Assembly (NCBI GenBank): GCA_002501535.1 | Contig: DLTY01000053.1 | Location: 1 to 34,871, forward strand | DNA: 34,871 bases | DNA from: a bacterium UBP7_UBA7824 | GTDB lineage: Bacteria > UBP7 > UBA6624 | Direction: 5' to 3' | In this document: in pieces, positions 1-8,526 of the stretch | Position numbering within the stretch: the first letter of the stretch is position 1 | How the letters are laid out: every line of letters begins with the position of its first letter | Program-made: the position numbers and the translations under genes | The notes under the pieces: model-generated | What the model was told of the DNA's origin: nothing | What the model saw: the letters and a program-made list of their open reading frames with translations, nothing else | Database searches by the model: none

Positions 1-152
1 AAACTAGCTGCTTTTCTGAAGACTATTGAAAGGTAGCCAGCAAAAATTCCCAACAAAGAAGAAAGCAAGAGTATGAATAGTTTAGACTCTTTAAAAGGTC
101 TGAGCCTATTCACCAAAACATTCTCTCTTAAGCTTTTTTTAACAGTTTTCAA
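1..152 (-). CDS. N-terminal fragment of a probable ClC-type chloride channel/transporter (cut by window edge)
   Basis: An open frame runs off the left edge on the minus strand. From the TTG at 152 it reads a short basic segment (MKTVKKSLRENVLVNRLRPF) and then a hydrophobic helix with the pattern LLGIFAGYLSIVFRKA. The pattern 'LLxGxxAGxxxxxFR' at the end of the first helix is typical of ClC-family channels and antiporters. The start is uncertain. TTG at 116 has a well placed AGAGAG upstream, GTG at 113 follows directly, and TTG at 152 gives the longest product. The gene is divergent from the SNF2 helicase at 183, so their promoters must share about 30-70 bp. Only about 50 codons are visible, so the family call rests on one helix and is tentative. 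Confidence 0.5.
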   Translation of the reverse strand, partial: MKTVKKSLRENVLVNRLRPFKESKLFILLLSSLLGIFAGYLSIVFRKAAS

Positions 153-182
153 TTAATAAATGTTAGCATTAAGAGCTGTAAT

Positions 183-2933
183 ATGAGCAACAAAAGCCTT
201 ACAAATGGACTTTTTGGCAATAATGCCAATAAAGATTCATTTTTAAACAAAGATGCAAAAGGTTGGTACAGTTCTTTCCAAGATTTTAGATTGAGTATTT
301 TTTCAAAAATTTTGTCTAGGAAGTTTGATAAAAAAATTTTAATTTCTCCTGCTTCAAGTAGAACCTCTGCCTTCCCTCATCAAATATCAACCTGTGAAAC
401 TGTTGTTAACAGCATGAATGGAAGAGCTATATTGGCTGATGAGGTTGGCTTAGGAAAAACAATTGAGGCCGGAATGATATTAACTGAGTACATTTTGCGA
501 AAAGAAGCCAGTAGTGTGTTGATTGTTGTTCCATCTGGATTAACAGAGCAATGGAGAGAAGAGCTTTTAGATAAATTTAATATATCTATTCCGGTTGTTG
601 ATGGAAGAGTTGGTTACTCATTAAATCAATTTTTGAAAAACAACTCCATGGTTGTAACCTCTTTAGCTTATGCTAAACGAGAGGGTTATAGGGAAGCTTT
701 TTTTGAAAAAAAGTGGGACATCGTTATCATTGATGAAGCTCATCATTTAAAAAATGTAAACACAATGAATTACAAGTTTGTTAAATCTTTAAAGGCAAAA
801 AAAATGTTACTTTTAACCGCTACCCCTTTGCAAAACTCACTTGTTGAGCTCTTTAATTTGGTGAATTTGGTTTCTCCTCATGCTATCAATATATCAGAAA
901 TGAGTAAAAGATTTTCTAAAAACTTTAATAAAAAAACTATCGAAGCATTGAAGTCAATTTTGAAAAGCTTGATGGTTCGGTCAAGAAGATCAGACATAAG
1001 AGGTGTTGGTGAACTTCCACCAAGGAAAGCAGAAACACTCGGTGTTTCCTTAAGTGAAAGTTATTTGAAGCTTTATGACAAGGTAAGCGAGTATGCCGTT
1101 AATGGCTACAAGAAAAGCATTACAAACAATAATTCTTCCTATATTTTTTACCTCATGACTCTTCAGAGGATGTTAACTAGTAGTAAAAATTCTTTTGTTT
1201 CAAGTTTAAAAAAGAGAAGAAAAAGATTACTTGAAATTAAGTCTAATCTAGACCCCTCCAAGCCAAAAGAAGTATTGGATTTTTTGCCAATATCAAAGAA
1301 AAAAAACAATAAGAAAACATTAGAAAGAGAATTGAATTTAGAAATCGATGCAATATCTGAAATGTTAAAAGAGTGCCAGGGTGTTTCCGATGTGAATAAA
1401 ATGGATGTATTGTTGATGTTTTTAAAAAATCAATATAAAAAAGATAAAGCATCTAAAATTTTAATTTTTACAGAATTTTTAAAAACTCAAGATTCAATAT
1501 GTGAAATTTTAAAAAAATCAGGTTTTGATGTCCAGGTTTACAGGGGCGGAATGTCTGTTGGCGAAAAAAATGAAATAATTGAAAATTTTCAAAAAGGTCA
1601 AATATTAGTAAGCACAGAGGCTGGCAGCGAAGGGCGTAATTTGCAATTCGCTAATATTGTTGTTAATTACGACCTTCCATGGAATCCGATGAAAATTGAG
1701 CAAAGAATAGGTAGGGTGCATAGGTTAGGGCAAAAGAAAGAGGTTTTGATAGTGAATTTAATTGCCAAAAAAACGATAGAGGATCATTTAATTAAAATCT
1801 TAGAAAAAAAACTAGATTTGTTTAAAAACACAATTGGGGAATTAGAAACAATTTTAGGCTATATGACGTCAGAAAATGATCCTGAATCATTTGTCATGGA
1901 AGCTTTTGTTGATTCTTATGGCAAAAAAAAGAAATTAAAAAAGTTAGATTCTTCATTAACCTCTTCAATAAAGAAAGTAGATGAGTCGCTGGAGTCATCA
2001 TTTGCAAAAAGTGGTATTGATTTGAGGCCAGGAAATTTAAATAATATAGAAAATATAAAGTTTTTTAATGATGGTGAAATAGTCGAACTTGCTTTTTGTG
2101 AATTTTTAGATAAATATAACTGTCTTAAAGATTCAGATGATTTTGAATTGAAATTCACCATACCTCATTTTCTAAAAGAAGGATCGTCACGTTTCTTTCC
2201 AGAATTAATTAGAGGAACTTTTTCAAAAGATATTGCACTATCAAGAACTTGGATTGATTACCTAACAATTAATCACCCATTTTTAACTTCATCTATAAAA
2301 GATGTCACTGACCTTCCTCTGTCATTTACCGTGCTTAAAAGAGAGGTTTTAAAGGAGATAGGATTTGATACATCATCTGATCATTGTGTAGCTTTTTTTT
2401 CAAAAATAAAATGGAGTTACAAGGAGGAGAGCTTTGAGGATGTTTCTTTAATCTTGACAGATTCCAATGATTTTTTAATCTTAGACAAGATTCCTGATGA
2501 TTTGTTATGGCCAGCTGAGATCCCATGCAGGATTGCTGATAATTTTTCTCTTGAGCCATTTTTCCAAAAAATAGATTCAATTAAAGATGCTTTCTTGGAT
2601 AAAAAGCAGAGTGTTTTTAATCATTTGATTGAATTGGAAGATTTTAGATTTAATAATTTAAAGTTAAGAATATCTGATGCAATTGATGATTACAAAATGG
2701 AATTTAATAAAATACATATCAAAGTTATGAGCCTTTCTAAAAATCGTGACATGGATGAAGGACAAAAGAACGAATTAACAAGGCTTAAAAAAGAAAGAAC
2801 TAGCATATTAACCAAGAGTTCAAAATTAAAAAAGGATTTAATGAAGCTTGAAAATGTAAGGAATTCTAGGGGGAATTTTTCTGTATCTCTTAGTGCCGAT
2901 GTTTTTGCGGTCTTGAAAATTCATATTATTTAA
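183..2933 (+). CDS. SNF2-family DEAH-type helicase/translocase, HepA/RapA-like
   Basis: This 916-residue ATP-dependent DNA translocase has both RecA-like lobes. Lobe 1 shows a Q-motif-like FPHQ near residue 64, Walker A ADEVGLGKT (about 85-93), Walker B DEAH at 184-187 and TATP at 212-215. Lobe 2 shows the VSTEAGSEGRNLQ motif and QRIGRVHRLGQ (about 476-519), the canonical SNF2 motif V/VI pair. The last 80 or so residues are rich in K, E and L and look coiled-coil. The length is close to RapA (about 970), which recycles RNA polymerase, but I do not see clear RapA N-terminal Tudor-like sequence, so the exact role is open. Related SNF2 proteins also occur in phage-defence loci (DISARM DrmD), but no defence partner lies nearby. 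The stop overlaps the next start as TAATG, so the two genes are probably coupled. Confidence 0.9.
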   Translation: MSNKSLTNGLFGNNANKDSFLNKDAKGWYSSFQDFRLSIFSKILSRKFDKKILISPASSRTSAFPHQISTCETVVNSMNGRAILADEVGLGKTIEAGMILTEYILRKEASSVLIVVPSGLTEQWREELLDKFNISIPVVDGRVGYSLNQFLKNNSMVVTSLAYAKREGYREAFFEKKWDIVIIDEAHHLKNVNTMNYKFVKSLKAKKMLLLTATPLQNSLVELFNLVNLVSPHAINISEMSKRFSKNFNKKTIEALKSILKSLMVRSRRSDIRGVGELPPRKAETLGVSLSESYLKLYDKVSEYAVNGYKKSITNNNSSYIFYLMTLQRMLTSSKNSFVSSLKKRRKRLLEIKSNLDPSKPKEVLDFLPISKKKNNKKTLERELNLEIDAISEMLKECQGVSDVNKMDVLLMFLKNQYKKDKASKILIFTEFLKTQDSICEILKKSGFDVQVYRGGMSVGEKNEIIENFQKGQILVSTEAGSEGRNLQFANIVVNYDLPWNPMKIEQRIGRVHRLGQKKEVLIVNLIAKKTIEDHLIKILEKKLDLFKNTIGELETILGYMTSENDPESFVMEAFVDSYGKKKKLKKLDSSLTSSIKKVDESLESSFAKSGIDLRPGNLNNIENIKFFNDGEIVELAFCEFLDKYNCLKDSDDFELKFTIPHFLKEGSSRFFPELIRGTFSKDIALSRTWIDYLTINHPFLTSSIKDVTDLPLSFTVLKREVLKEIGFDTSSDHCVAFFSKIKWSYKEESFEDVSLILTDSNDFLILDKIPDDLLWPAEIPCRIADNFSLEPFFQKIDSIKDAFLDKKQSVFNHLIELEDFRFNNLKLRISDAIDDYKMEFNKIHIKVMSLSKNRDMDEGQKNELTRLKKERTSILTKSSKLKKDLMKLENVRNSRGNFSVSLSADVFAVLKIHII

Positions 2934-3901
2934 TGTTTGATGTTGTTGTTGTAGGCATGGGTCCAAATGGACTTTCGGTTTTGTATCAATTGGGCAAATA
3001 TGCATTAAAGGTTCTAGGTCTTGATAAAGGCAGTATTTGTAACCACATAAGAAGCTACCCTAAAGATATGGTTTTTTTTTCAACTTCAGAAAAGCTAACT
3101 TTAGATGAGTTTGAAATGAAGTCTAAGAATGGCTCTAATCCAACTTTGAAGGAAGCCTGTGATTATTATGAATCTTTTGCAGGTAGACATGATTTAAATA
3201 TTTTAAATTTTTCAGAATTAGATCATCTTTCCGGAAAGGATAATGACTTTACTTTAACCCTTAAAGGTGGTCAAAAAATTCATACAAAAAAAGTTGTTTT
3301 AACCACTGGGATATATTCGAATCCAAATTATTTAGATGTTCCTGGTGAGAATGGCTTCAATGTGAGTCATTATTTTTCAGGATCGACTTTAATTGAAAAT
3401 AAAAATGTATTAATAGTTGGTGCGGGTAATTCTGCAGTAGAGGCAGCTTTGGATTTGAGCAAAAGCAATAATGTATTGTTAAGTTGCAGGCAATCAAGCC
3501 CAGATTCTTCAAAGATTAAAAAATGGATATATCCTGATTTTTTAGATGCGGTAAGTACAAAAAAAATCACTTTATTAGGTAATTCAAGATTGATCTCTTT
3601 GGTGGACTCTCATGCTTCCTTTGAAGTCCAAAATTTAAAAACTGTTAATTTTGATTTTGATTATTGTTTTTTGTTGACAGGCTACAGGCCAGATAAAAAT
3701 TTTTTAATAAATGGTTGTGGTTTGAAGCTGGAAGGAGAACTTCAAATTCCTAAACACAATATTCAAACTTATGAAACTGAAATAAAGGGTGTTTATGTTG
3801 GAGGAGCATTGGTTGAAGGCATGAATAACCATAGAGTTTTTATAGAAAATGGAAGATTGCATGGCAAGCCAATTGCACAGGATATCTATGCAAAAATTTA
3901 A
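2933..3901 (+). CDS. YpdA-like FAD/NAD(P)H-dependent disulfide reductase (bacillithiol reductase family)
   Basis: This 322-residue two-dinucleotide-binding flavoprotein has an FAD Rossmann motif GMGPNG at residues 8-13 and an NADPH-type motif GAGNSA near 162-167. Between them is the YpdA hallmark: a 'DKGSICNHIRSYP' segment followed by FFSTSEKL (about 48-55). In Firmicutes, YpdA (Bdr) reduces bacillithiol disulfide using NADPH. Homologues also occur in other phyla, not all of which make bacillithiol. The TTGIYSNPNYLDVPGE segment is the usual FAD-contacting strand of this superfamily. No CxxC redox pair is seen, as expected for YpdA. It is translationally coupled to the helicase (TAATG), and its 3' end overlaps the next gene by 14 nt. 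The family is clear; bacillithiol as the substrate is an inference. Confidence 0.8.
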   Translation: MFDVVVVGMGPNGLSVLYQLGKYALKVLGLDKGSICNHIRSYPKDMVFFSTSEKLTLDEFEMKSKNGSNPTLKEACDYYESFAGRHDLNILNFSELDHLSGKDNDFTLTLKGGQKIHTKKVVLTTGIYSNPNYLDVPGENGFNVSHYFSGSTLIENKNVLIVGAGNSAVEAALDLSKSNNVLLSCRQSSPDSSKIKKWIYPDFLDAVSTKKITLLGNSRLISLVDSHASFEVQNLKTVNFDFDYCFLLTGYRPDKNFLINGCGLKLEGELQIPKHNIQTYETEIKGVYVGGALVEGMNNHRVFIENGRLHGKPIAQDIYAKI

Positions 3902-6005
3902 ATTAAGAGATTTCTGGTTAAGTTTAAGTCTTGTTATCATTCAGCATTTCCCTTTCTTCTTCAATAAGTATCCATTAAATGGTGACGATCTTGAGTTCGG
4001 GCTAGCCTTTACAAGAGTTTTTTATCAACAAGTAGAAAATTTTTCCTGGGGCATAAGTCCATTAAATGGTTCATTTCCATTGATTGCTGAAGGTCAAATT
4101 GGTTTTTTTCACCCTTTCCGTTGGATTGTTTACATGCTTCCTCCATGGCCAGACTCAAGTAATGTTTTGGGTGTTGCTGGAGAGTATGTTTTTTTGTTAA
4201 TTTTTGCAAATTTAATCATGTGTTGCGGAATGGTAACTCTTTTACGTTTAAAAGGTTGCAAGGGTTGGGCTGTCTGGATACCGACTTTAATTTTTTGTAA
4301 CTATGGTTTTCATCAGTCGCAGTCTACAAATATTAATTTGATTTTATCTAGTTCTGTTTTGCCTTGGATGATTATTTATATTGATAAAATTTTTAAGAAT
4401 TTAGTAGAGAAAAAAATTCCAAAGAAAGAAATTTTTTGGTTGATTTTCTTTATTACTTCTTCATTTTTAGCTGGTCAAATTCAAGGCAGCATAATAGTAA
4501 TCTTTATCGCTTTTGTATATTTATTTTCGCTCAAAGGACCCTTTTTTAAAAAACTTTTTTTCATTTTTTCTTCTTGTGTTTTTGTTTCTATCCTTATAGC
4601 AATGCCTCAACTTTTTGGGACTTTTTCATTATCTAGCAGCTCAGTAAGGGAAGGTTTTTTTTGGGGAACTCAAGGCGGAATTGATTTCAGGATTCTTTTA
4701 AATGGGTTTTTTCCTTTGTTTGGCTTAGGTGATATTGCTTCTTATGACCCGGTTGCTTCGTCTTATCTTTCTATATTGTTTCCAATTTTTTTATTTTATT
4801 TATTTTTTAGTTTTAAATCAGGATCAATAAGTAATATTTATTTGCTTGGAATGCTGGTTTCTTTGATTTTTTCATGGGGTCCCGGTTATGGATTACTCGT
4901 GAAGATTCTTCCTCACCTGGGTCTTTTTAGAGATTTTCATAGATTTATGCTTGGGGTTTTATTCTTTTTTTGCTTGTATCTTTCTGAAACGCTTAGAAAA
5001 AATCAGTTTAAATTTAGTCGCAAGCAGGCAATTTTTTGTTTCTTCTTTTTCTTATCTTCATTTTTTTTCCTGCAAGGTTCAGAAAGCACTCAATATTCTT
5101 TTTTAAATTTAGTTTTGCCATTTGTTTTTTTGTTAATGTTAGCAGTCAAAAAGAAACAGAAAAATCTTCACATTTACCTGGGTGTTTTTTTAATTTTGGA
5201 AACATTTATCGGCATAGCTTGGCGTTGGAATGTCAGATTTTATGAATATCTTCCCGAGAATGAGATTAGCTTTATTTCAAATAGTAATTGTCCTGAACCA
5301 GGGGCCTCAGTCTGGTTTGTAGACACGTATTCGGAAAGCTTAAAACAGGAAAGCATAGATATGAAAAAACCTTTTGCTGCCTATGTAGGAAGCCCCAATG
5401 GGTATTTATGGGATGATCCAATTTTTTCCAATTGTGTCAATAAGCCTATCAGGCTTCAGTTGAATTCACCTTTGCAATCTGTTTGGGCAATTGAATTTCA
5501 AGATTTTTTTATACCTTCAACAGGTTTGGAAAATCCAACAATTTCTGATTTAATTAACCTTAAAGAGATTTGGTCCAGAACAAAATTAAATATTAGTTCT
5601 GTACCAGAAGAGCATCTTATTGCAGGGGAAGTTTTTTACAGGTATAAAAGACAGACATTCAAACCAAAAGAAATGTCTTTTTTCTCGAGAGATAAATTGA
5701 TTCAATCATCAGAAGATAACAGAATTATTTTGCTCTCCAAGCTTTTTACTGGAGATTTAAATGATTTTATAGACACAAGTCATAAAAATTTTGCTGAAGG
5801 GCTGAATTTCAATCCTGTTTGGTGGTATCCTGGATGGAAATCTAAATCAATGGAGCAAGAGTTGCCCAGGATAGGGCATGCTTTTTTGGGAACATTGGAA
5901 TCGTCTGAGGGATATGAATATATATTTCCTGGTTATCCTTATGTTTTTTATCTGAGCTTTTCTACATTGTTGTTATTTTTTCTTTTTCTGTTTTTTAAGA
6001 TTTAG
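3888..6005 (+). CDS. Large multi-pass membrane protein, YfhO-like (GT-C-type topology)
   Basis: This protein is about 706 residues with about a dozen hydrophobic helices, one near the N-terminus, most between residues 80 and 440 and one at the extreme C-terminus. A soluble, probably exported domain of about 230 residues lies before the last helix. The layout, an early NGDDLEFG acidic loop after helix 1, and a FRDFHRFM segment between later helices resemble YfhO-type and other GT-C-fold lipid-linked sugar transferases. I recognise no diagnostic catalytic motif beyond that. I place the start at the ATG at 3888, because AGGA lies 7-8 nt upstream and the product then begins MQKFKLRDFW before the first helix. 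An ATG at 3849 would add 13 unlikely residues and a 53-nt overlap. It is probably the third gene of the helicase operon. Confidence 0.65.
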   Translation: MQKFKLRDFWLSLSLVIIQHFPFFFNKYPLNGDDLEFGLAFTRVFYQQVENFSWGISPLNGSFPLIAEGQIGFFHPFRWIVYMLPPWPDSSNVLGVAGEYVFLLIFANLIMCCGMVTLLRLKGCKGWAVWIPTLIFCNYGFHQSQSTNINLILSSSVLPWMIIYIDKIFKNLVEKKIPKKEIFWLIFFITSSFLAGQIQGSIIVIFIAFVYLFSLKGPFFKKLFFIFSSCVFVSILIAMPQLFGTFSLSSSSVREGFFWGTQGGIDFRILLNGFFPLFGLGDIASYDPVASSYLSILFPIFLFYLFFSFKSGSISNIYLLGMLVSLIFSWGPGYGLLVKILPHLGLFRDFHRFMLGVLFFFCLYLSETLRKNQFKFSRKQAIFCFFFFLSSFFFLQGSESTQYSFLNLVLPFVFLLMLAVKKKQKNLHIYLGVFLILETFIGIAWRWNVRFYEYLPENEISFISNSNCPEPGASVWFVDTYSESLKQESIDMKKPFAAYVGSPNGYLWDDPIFSNCVNKPIRLQLNSPLQSVWAIEFQDFFIPSTGLENPTISDLINLKEIWSRTKLNISSVPEEHLIAGEVFYRYKRQTFKPKEMSFFSRDKLIQSSEDNRIILLSKLFTGDLNDFIDTSHKNFAEGLNFNPVWWYPGWKSKSMEQELPRIGHAFLGTLESSEGYEYIFPGYPYVFYLSFSTLLLFFLFLFFKI

Positions 6006-6029
6006 AATAAGGTTGAGAGTGATTTATTT

Positions 6030-6034
6030 GGAGG
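6030..6034 (+). promoter_or_regulatory. Strong Shine-Dalgarno (GGAGG)
   Basis: GGAGG lies four bases before the ATG at 6039, in the 33-bp gap after the YfhO-like gene. It is one of the few consensus ribosome-binding sites in this window and fixes the start of the Fe-S carrier gene. It suggests high expression of that gene, or that this is where a separate Fe-S sub-operon begins. Confidence 0.7.
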
Positions 6035-6038
6035 TTTT

Positions 6039-6611
6039 ATGAGTTCTATAGATATTGAAAATGCTGTTACTAAAGATATGACAATTTCGAATATTATTGA
6101 GAAATTCCCTTATGCTGCGGATGCATTAAAATCCAGAGGTATACACTGTGTTGGATGCGGTGTTTCAAGTTACGAGACCTTAGAGCAAGGAGTTTTAGGC
6201 CATGGTAGGAAAAAAGAGGAACTTGATGAAATTTTAGAAGAAATTAATTTAATGATATCAGAGATGAAGGATGCAGTTTTTGTTATTACTGAGAGGGCTG
6301 CTAAAGTCATATTGGAAACTATGACTGAAGAGGATCCTGAATATTTTGGATTACAGATTGAAGTAAGCACCAACTGTAATTGCAGTTTTGAATATCATTT
6401 TAAATTTGTTAAAGAGTTCCTAGATGATGCACATTTAGTTGAACAGCATGGTTTAAAAGTGGGCATAGGTCCAGATTCTTTACCGATGATAAAAGGCACA
6501 AGGATGGATTACGTAATGAGTGTTCAAGGCGCTGGTTTAAAGCTTTCTAATCCAAATAGTGCTAAAAGTGGTGGCTGCGGCTGTGGCGGAGGCGGCAGCT
6601 CCTTTTCGTAA
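6039..6611 (+). CDS. DUF1858 domain fused to A-type iron-sulfur carrier (IscA/HesB-like)
   Basis: This 190-residue protein has two domains. Residues 8-57 match the DUF1858/ScdA-N fold: a CVGCG motif at 37-41 followed by an ETLEQGVLGHG-like segment. Residues 78-186 match A-type carriers (IscA, ErpA, HesB), which hold and deliver [Fe-S] clusters. The C-terminal pair CGC is at 180-182. The first cluster cysteine, normally in GGCSGF, is replaced by TNCNCSF (Cys113 and Cys115). Aligned on FEY, the conserved position falls on Asn114, with a cysteine on each side. A glycine-rich tail (GGCGCGGGGSS) ends the protein. The gene overlaps the downstream ferredoxin start by one base (TAATG), supporting a joint Fe-S role. 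Domain identity is well supported; cluster type and client are unknown. Confidence 0.8.
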   Translation: MSSIDIENAVTKDMTISNIIEKFPYAADALKSRGIHCVGCGVSSYETLEQGVLGHGRKKEELDEILEEINLMISEMKDAVFVITERAAKVILETMTEEDPEYFGLQIEVSTNCNCSFEYHFKFVKEFLDDAHLVEQHGLKVGIGPDSLPMIKGTRMDYVMSVQGAGLKLSNPNSAKSGGCGCGGGGSSFS

Positions 6612-6862
6612 TGACTCATATTATTGCTGAGCCCTGTATCGGAGAGAAGGATAGAGCTTGCATTGATGCCTGTCCTGTTGATTGTATACACCCGAGAGAA
6701 GAGGATGATGAAGGTGAAAATCAATGTTATATAGATCCTGACACATGTATTGATTGTGGGGCTTGTGTTTCGGTTTGTCCAGTTGAAGCTATTTTTCCAG
6801 AAGAGGATCTTCCTGAAGAGTGGAGTGGTTACATAGAGATAAATAGCAAGTATTTCGAGTAG
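6611..6862 (+). CDS. 7Fe-type ferredoxin ([3Fe-4S][4Fe-4S])
   Basis: This 83-residue electron carrier has the cysteine pattern of 7Fe ferredoxins such as Thermus Fd and Azotobacter FdI. Cys9, Cys17 and Cys56 would ligate a [3Fe-4S] cluster. Cys21 with Cys46, Cys49 and Cys52 (CIDCGAC) would ligate a [4Fe-4S] cluster. Cys25 and Cys39 are extra. The CPVDCI and CPVEAI repeats mark the two pseudo-symmetric halves. The remainder is acidic, as usual for ferredoxins. It is coupled to the upstream Fe-S carrier gene (TAATG), so the carrier may help mature it. Its electron partner is not evident; the YpdA-like reductase upstream is a possible but unproven candidate. Confidence 0.9.
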   Translation: MTHIIAEPCIGEKDRACIDACPVDCIHPREEDDEGENQCYIDPDTCIDCGACVSVCPVEAIFPEEDLPEEWSGYIEINSKYFE

Positions 6863-6865
6863 TTG

Positions 6866-8050
6866 ATGAGTTTAAATTGGAATCAGTTAGCGACAAGCGG
6901 TGGACGTATTCTATTTTTTGTTATTGATGGAGTAGGGGATATTCCTAATCAGTATTCCAAGACCCCATTAGTTGAAGCGCAAACTCCATATCTTGATTCA
7001 ATCTCTCCAAAAAGTTCAATGGGCATGCATCTTCCAATTGAAGAAGGTATTACGCCTGGTTCAGAAATGGCACACATGGCTCTTTTTGGTTTTGACCCCT
7101 TGAAAGATACAGTGGGTCGTGGAGTTGTAGAGGCTCTTGGTTTGGGTTTCGATCTTTCTCCAGGAGATTTGGCCGTCAGAGGGAATTTAGCTTTTTCTGA
7201 AAATGGAAAAATTATCGATAGAAGAGCTGGAAGAATAGGTACCGGCGAGGCTTCAGCAATTTTAAATAAAATTTCAAAAATTAATGTAGAAGGCTGCACT
7301 GTTGAGGTTATCCAAGGAAAAGGGCATAGGTTTTCTGTGGTTTTCAAAGGAAAAGGTTTAAAAGGCCCTTTGCCAGGAAATGATTCTGGAAAAACAAATG
7401 TAGAACCCTTTTTCCCTTCAGTAGATAGTAATTTAAGGAGATCTAGATTAGTTATGTCTGCCTGGGTAGAGTTCGCTAACGATTTAATTAAGAATGAAAA
7501 AAGAGCAAATTGTGTTTTATTGAGAGGAGCAGATGTTTTAAAGCCAATTACGACCTTGGAAAGGAAACATTTACTTACCTGTAAAGCTGTAGCAAATTAT
7601 CCTTGTTATATTGGTGTTGCAAAATACCTAGGCATGAATGTAAAAAAATATCCAAATGATATAGAGAAGAGAATTGAAGCAACCATAAGCGCAAAAGAGG
7701 ATTTTGTTTTTTTTCATTACAAAGATACTGATGCTGCTGGCGAAGATGGCGACTTTAAAAGAAAAACTTTATGTGTAGAAGAGGCTGATTCCATTATTAA
7801 AAAAATTATGGATAATTCCAATTTTGATGTTTTGGTTGTAACTGGAGATCATTGCACTCCATGCTCTTATAAAGGTCATTCATGGCATAGGGTTCCAATT
7901 TTGATACATGGAGGGAAGTCTCAGGGAGACAATCTTTTGAGGTTTAACGAGATTGAAGCAAAAAAAGGTTCCATTGGCTCAATTTATGCAAAAGATATCA
8001 TGTCTCTAGTTCTTGCCAATGCCTCTAGGCTAAAAACTTATTTAAGCTAA
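6866..8050 (+). CDS. apgM: 2,3-bisphosphoglycerate-independent phosphoglycerate mutase, archaeal type (aPGM)
   Basis: This enzyme interconverts 3- and 2-phosphoglycerate in glycolysis and gluconeogenesis. It belongs to the alkaline phosphatase superfamily and is typical of archaea, with scattered bacterial members. The N-terminal metal site is seen in FVIDGVGD (about residues 18-25), the phosphoserine loop in PGSEMAHMALFGFDP, and later metal ligands in HYKDTDAAGEDGDF and TGDHCTPCSYKGHSWHRVP. The length (394) is near the family norm of about 400. The phosphoserine loop has Glu where I recall Asp (GSD) in many members. I choose the ATG at 6866, since the TTG at 6863 directly follows the ferredoxin stop at 6862. 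The next gene overlaps by one base (TAATG). Confidence 0.9.
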   Translation: MSLNWNQLATSGGRILFFVIDGVGDIPNQYSKTPLVEAQTPYLDSISPKSSMGMHLPIEEGITPGSEMAHMALFGFDPLKDTVGRGVVEALGLGFDLSPGDLAVRGNLAFSENGKIIDRRAGRIGTGEASAILNKISKINVEGCTVEVIQGKGHRFSVVFKGKGLKGPLPGNDSGKTNVEPFFPSVDSNLRRSRLVMSAWVEFANDLIKNEKRANCVLLRGADVLKPITTLERKHLLTCKAVANYPCYIGVAKYLGMNVKKYPNDIEKRIEATISAKEDFVFFHYKDTDAAGEDGDFKRKTLCVEEADSIIKKIMDNSNFDVLVVTGDHCTPCSYKGHSWHRVPILIHGGKSQGDNLLRFNEIEAKKGSIGSIYAKDIMSLVLANASRLKTYLS

Positions 8051-8526
8051 TGGATTCTTCATCAAATATTGCTTTATGGCAAATTCAAAATTTACTTTCT
8101 GTCTTGTGGCTTTTGTTTGTTTTTTATAGGTTTTCTTATGTGAAAAAGATTCAAAAAGATGATTTTGAAAAAGCTAGAAAGCTTGAGGGCCCCATGAGAC
8201 GATCTGAAATATTTTTAATGACAATTGGTCCTGTCTTAGCTTCAATAATACTTTTTTTTGAAAACCCAATTTTTATTTCTTATGTGATTACTTCTTCGGC
8301 AATCAAGATTAAATTGCTCGTTGTTATTATTGCCATATTGGTTGAAGCTGCAAGTTTGAAATTTTGCACTAAAGTATCTTATGAAATAGAAAACAGTATT
8401 AAGGGTATTGAGAAAAGTAAAAAAAATTGTTTAAGATGCGATTTTGTTCTAATCCCACTTATTCTGACTGTTATATTGGTTCCTTTTTCGTTTACTTTGG
8501 AAATTTTGAATTTTTATTTTTCTTGA
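8050..8526 (+). CDS. Small integral membrane protein of unknown function
   Basis: This 158-residue protein has about four or five hydrophobic segments (near residues 10-29, 55-70, 74-102 and 130-155). A charged loop of K, R and E follows the first helix, and a CLRC pair lies just before the last one. The topology resembles small CopD/DUF2269-like membrane proteins, but I recognise no diagnostic motif and assign no function. It starts inside the stop of the phosphoglycerate mutase gene (TAATG), so it is probably the last gene of that operon. Its 3' end overlaps the convergent secreted hydrolase gene by 13 bp, leaving no room for a conventional terminator. Confidence 0.6.
   Translation: MDSSSNIALWQIQNLLSVLWLLFVFYRFSYVKKIQKDDFEKARKLEGPMRRSEIFLMTIGPVLASIILFFENPIFISYVITSSAIKIKLLVVIIAILVEAASLKFCTKVSYEIENSIKGIEKSKKNCLRCDFVLIPLILTVILVPFSFTLEILNFYFS

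Noticed and set aside
183..2933. SNF2 helicase as part of a phage-defence island (DISARM DrmD-like)
   Set aside because: No methyltransferase, DUF1998, PLD-nuclease or other defence gene lies in the window; neighbours are housekeeping or redox genes.
6949..7347. 132-codon minus-strand open frame inside the phosphoglycerate mutase gene
   Set aside because: The plus-strand frame encodes conserved catalytic motifs over this stretch; the minus-strand product is Pro/Ser-rich and has no family resemblance.
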